A stretch of 64,000 nucleotides of DNA, from NCBI RefSeq assembly GCF_007827815.1, contig NZ_VITH01000001.1:682001-746000 (forward strand), read 5' to 3'. The stretch's first letter is position 1. The number at the start of each line of letters is the position of its first letter. The notes under the pieces are model-generated. The model saw only the letters and a list, made by a program, of their open reading frames with translations. It was not told the DNA's origin and made no database searches. This DNA is from Azospirillum brasilense (GTDB lineage: Bacteria > Pseudomonadota > Alphaproteobacteria > Azospirillales > Azospirillaceae). Position numbers and translations under genes: made by a program. This document shows, one piece after another, positions 63,286-64,000 of this stretch.

Positions 63286-63601
63286 CGTGCTGCTTGCGCG
63301 CTTTCCTTACACCGACTTGACCGGCGACAAGCGTCGCCCGGTTCTGGTGCTCTCCGCCAACAACGACGGAGAAGACATCGTCGTCTGTGCCATCACGTCA
63401 CGCCCACACACCGGCCCCTACGACATTCCGGTTGCCCCAACCGCTGACAATGGCCTCAAAAGTCTGTCGCGCGTTCAATTCGACAAGGTTGCGACGCTCG
63501 AACGCAGCATTGTCGCCGGCCGCCTCGGCAGGCTTCCGGAAGTGTTCATGAATGACCACAAGTCCCTTTTCTTCACGCTGTTCGGCTTCCAACAAGGGTA
63601 A
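63266..63601 (+). CDS. PemK/MazF-family toxin
   Basis: A 111-residue mRNA interferase-like protein. The N-terminal GDVLLARFPYTDLTGDKRRPVLVLSAN is the family signature, with the RRP[VA] segment, and VVCAITSRPH and FDKVATLERSIVAGRLGRL follow. It should cleave RNA and be neutralised by the preceding protein. The start at 63266 places the conserved residues normally; the open frame extends to 63218. Confidence 0.88.
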   Translation: MKISFGDVLLARFPYTDLTGDKRRPVLVLSANNDGEDIVVCAITSRPHTGPYDIPVAPTADNGLKSLSRVQFDKVATLERSIVAGRLGRLPEVFMNDHKSLFFTLFGFQQG

Positions 63602-63669
63602 GCACGCTTCCTGTGCGGCATGGCTTCGGCCCAAAGCCCGTCTTTCCGGACGCAACCGCTCTTTCCCAG

Positions 63670-64000
63670 TCAACCAGCCCCCGCCAGATACGCCCTCGGC
63701 GACGCCCCCAGCGTCCGCTTGAACATCGTCGTGAAGGCCGCCGGATTGTCGTAGCCGAGGTCCAGCGCCACCGTCGTCACCGGCACCCCCGCGACCAGCC
63801 GAGGCAGGGCGGACACCAGGCACGCCTGCTGGCGCCATTCCACGAAGCTCAGCCCCGTTTCGCGTCGGAACAGCCGCGTGAAGTTGCGGCGGCTCATGCC
63901 CAGACCGTCGCTCCAGTCCTCGATCGTCGCCTGGATCGTCGGTTCCTGGAGGAACCGCCGGCAGCGCTCCGCCAGGGCGGCGTGGGCGGGAAAGGGCAGC
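63670..64000 (-). CDS. AraC-family regulator (5' end beyond right edge)
   Basis: The C-terminal 110 residues of an AraC-type regulator are visible. The double helix-turn-helix reads WSDGLGMSRRNFTRLFRRETGLSFVEWRQQ and VPVTTVALDLGYDNPAAFTTMFKRTLGASPRAYL. The preceding LAERCRRFLQEP begins the DNA-binding domain. The sensor domain lies outside the window. The M at 63897 is inside the domain and is not the start. Confidence 0.9.
   Translation of the reverse strand, partial: LPFPAHAALAERCRRFLQEPTIQATIEDWSDGLGMSRRNFTRLFRRETGLSFVEWRQQACLVSALPRLVAGVPVTTVALDLGYDNPAAFTTMFKRTLGASPRAYLAGAG

Overview
The window is about 68-70% GC by eye. It has the gene set of a motile, free-living alphaproteobacterium, most likely Azospirillum or a close relative in the Rhodospirillales (an inference from gene content, not a database match). 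Supporting signs are a ChpT phosphotransferase next to cheA, an alphaproteobacterial MotB, a BenE transporter beside a MocR-type regulator, a B12-dependent class II ribonucleotide reductase, FtsEX, a circularly permuted ATP-grasp/alpha-E pair and AcnB. Nearly all of the window is ordinary, densely packed chromosome or chromid. Many very long open frames on the opposite strand are high-GC shadows.

Layout. 1-2865 (minus): chpT followed by cheA, which runs off the left edge. 3111-9510 (plus): a DUF3553 protein overlapping a small cytochrome c, then a penicillin-acylase-family hydrolase overlapping threonine ammonia-lyase, then a serralysin-like RTX protein whose zinc-binding histidines are all replaced. 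9570-14844: a flavin reductase (minus), then motB, the ATP-grasp/alpha-E pair and the N-end-rule aminoacyltransferase Bpt (plus). 15069-18360: TRAP permeases DctQ and DctM converging on their binding protein DctP. 18835-21849 (minus): recO then parC. 22032-23303 (minus): a roughly 48% GC two-gene module of unknown function. 23638-26205: a PAS-PAS-PAS-GGDEF-EAL protein with a degenerate GGDEF motif.

26324-31126: a YkgJ cysteine-cluster protein, an unknown helical protein, and an EmrAB-type efflux pump divergent from a TetR gene with two operators between them. 31138-38464: a zinc-ribbon membrane protein, then ftsE-ftsX-ydcF-plsC-hydrolase and nrdJ. 38471-46000: DedA, a glutamine amidotransferase, a MocR regulator divergent from benE, with four copies of ATTGGTC placed at these promoters, a LysR/oxidoreductase divergent pair, and an AraC/DMT-transporter pair. 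46121-51257: an ABC-F ATPase, a small helical protein, a second DctP without permeases, a lone hypD and an SH3 protein. 51354-59916: an M1 peptidase, ChaC, a DUF2125 protein, an M16 peptidase, a 55-residue TubC-like protein, and a PspA/DUF350/DUF2491 operon resembling E. coli yjfJ-yjfL-yjfK. 60357-64000: acnB, a MazF-type toxin-antitoxin pair and a truncated AraC regulator.

The most unusual items are the zinc-less serralysin homologue (7558-9510), the low-GC membrane/GAF-like module (22032-23303), the DUF2491 fusion operon (56926-59916), the lone hypD (49351-50490), and the candidate MocR regulon (39216-42896). No tRNA, rRNA, CRISPR array, transposase or integrase was seen.
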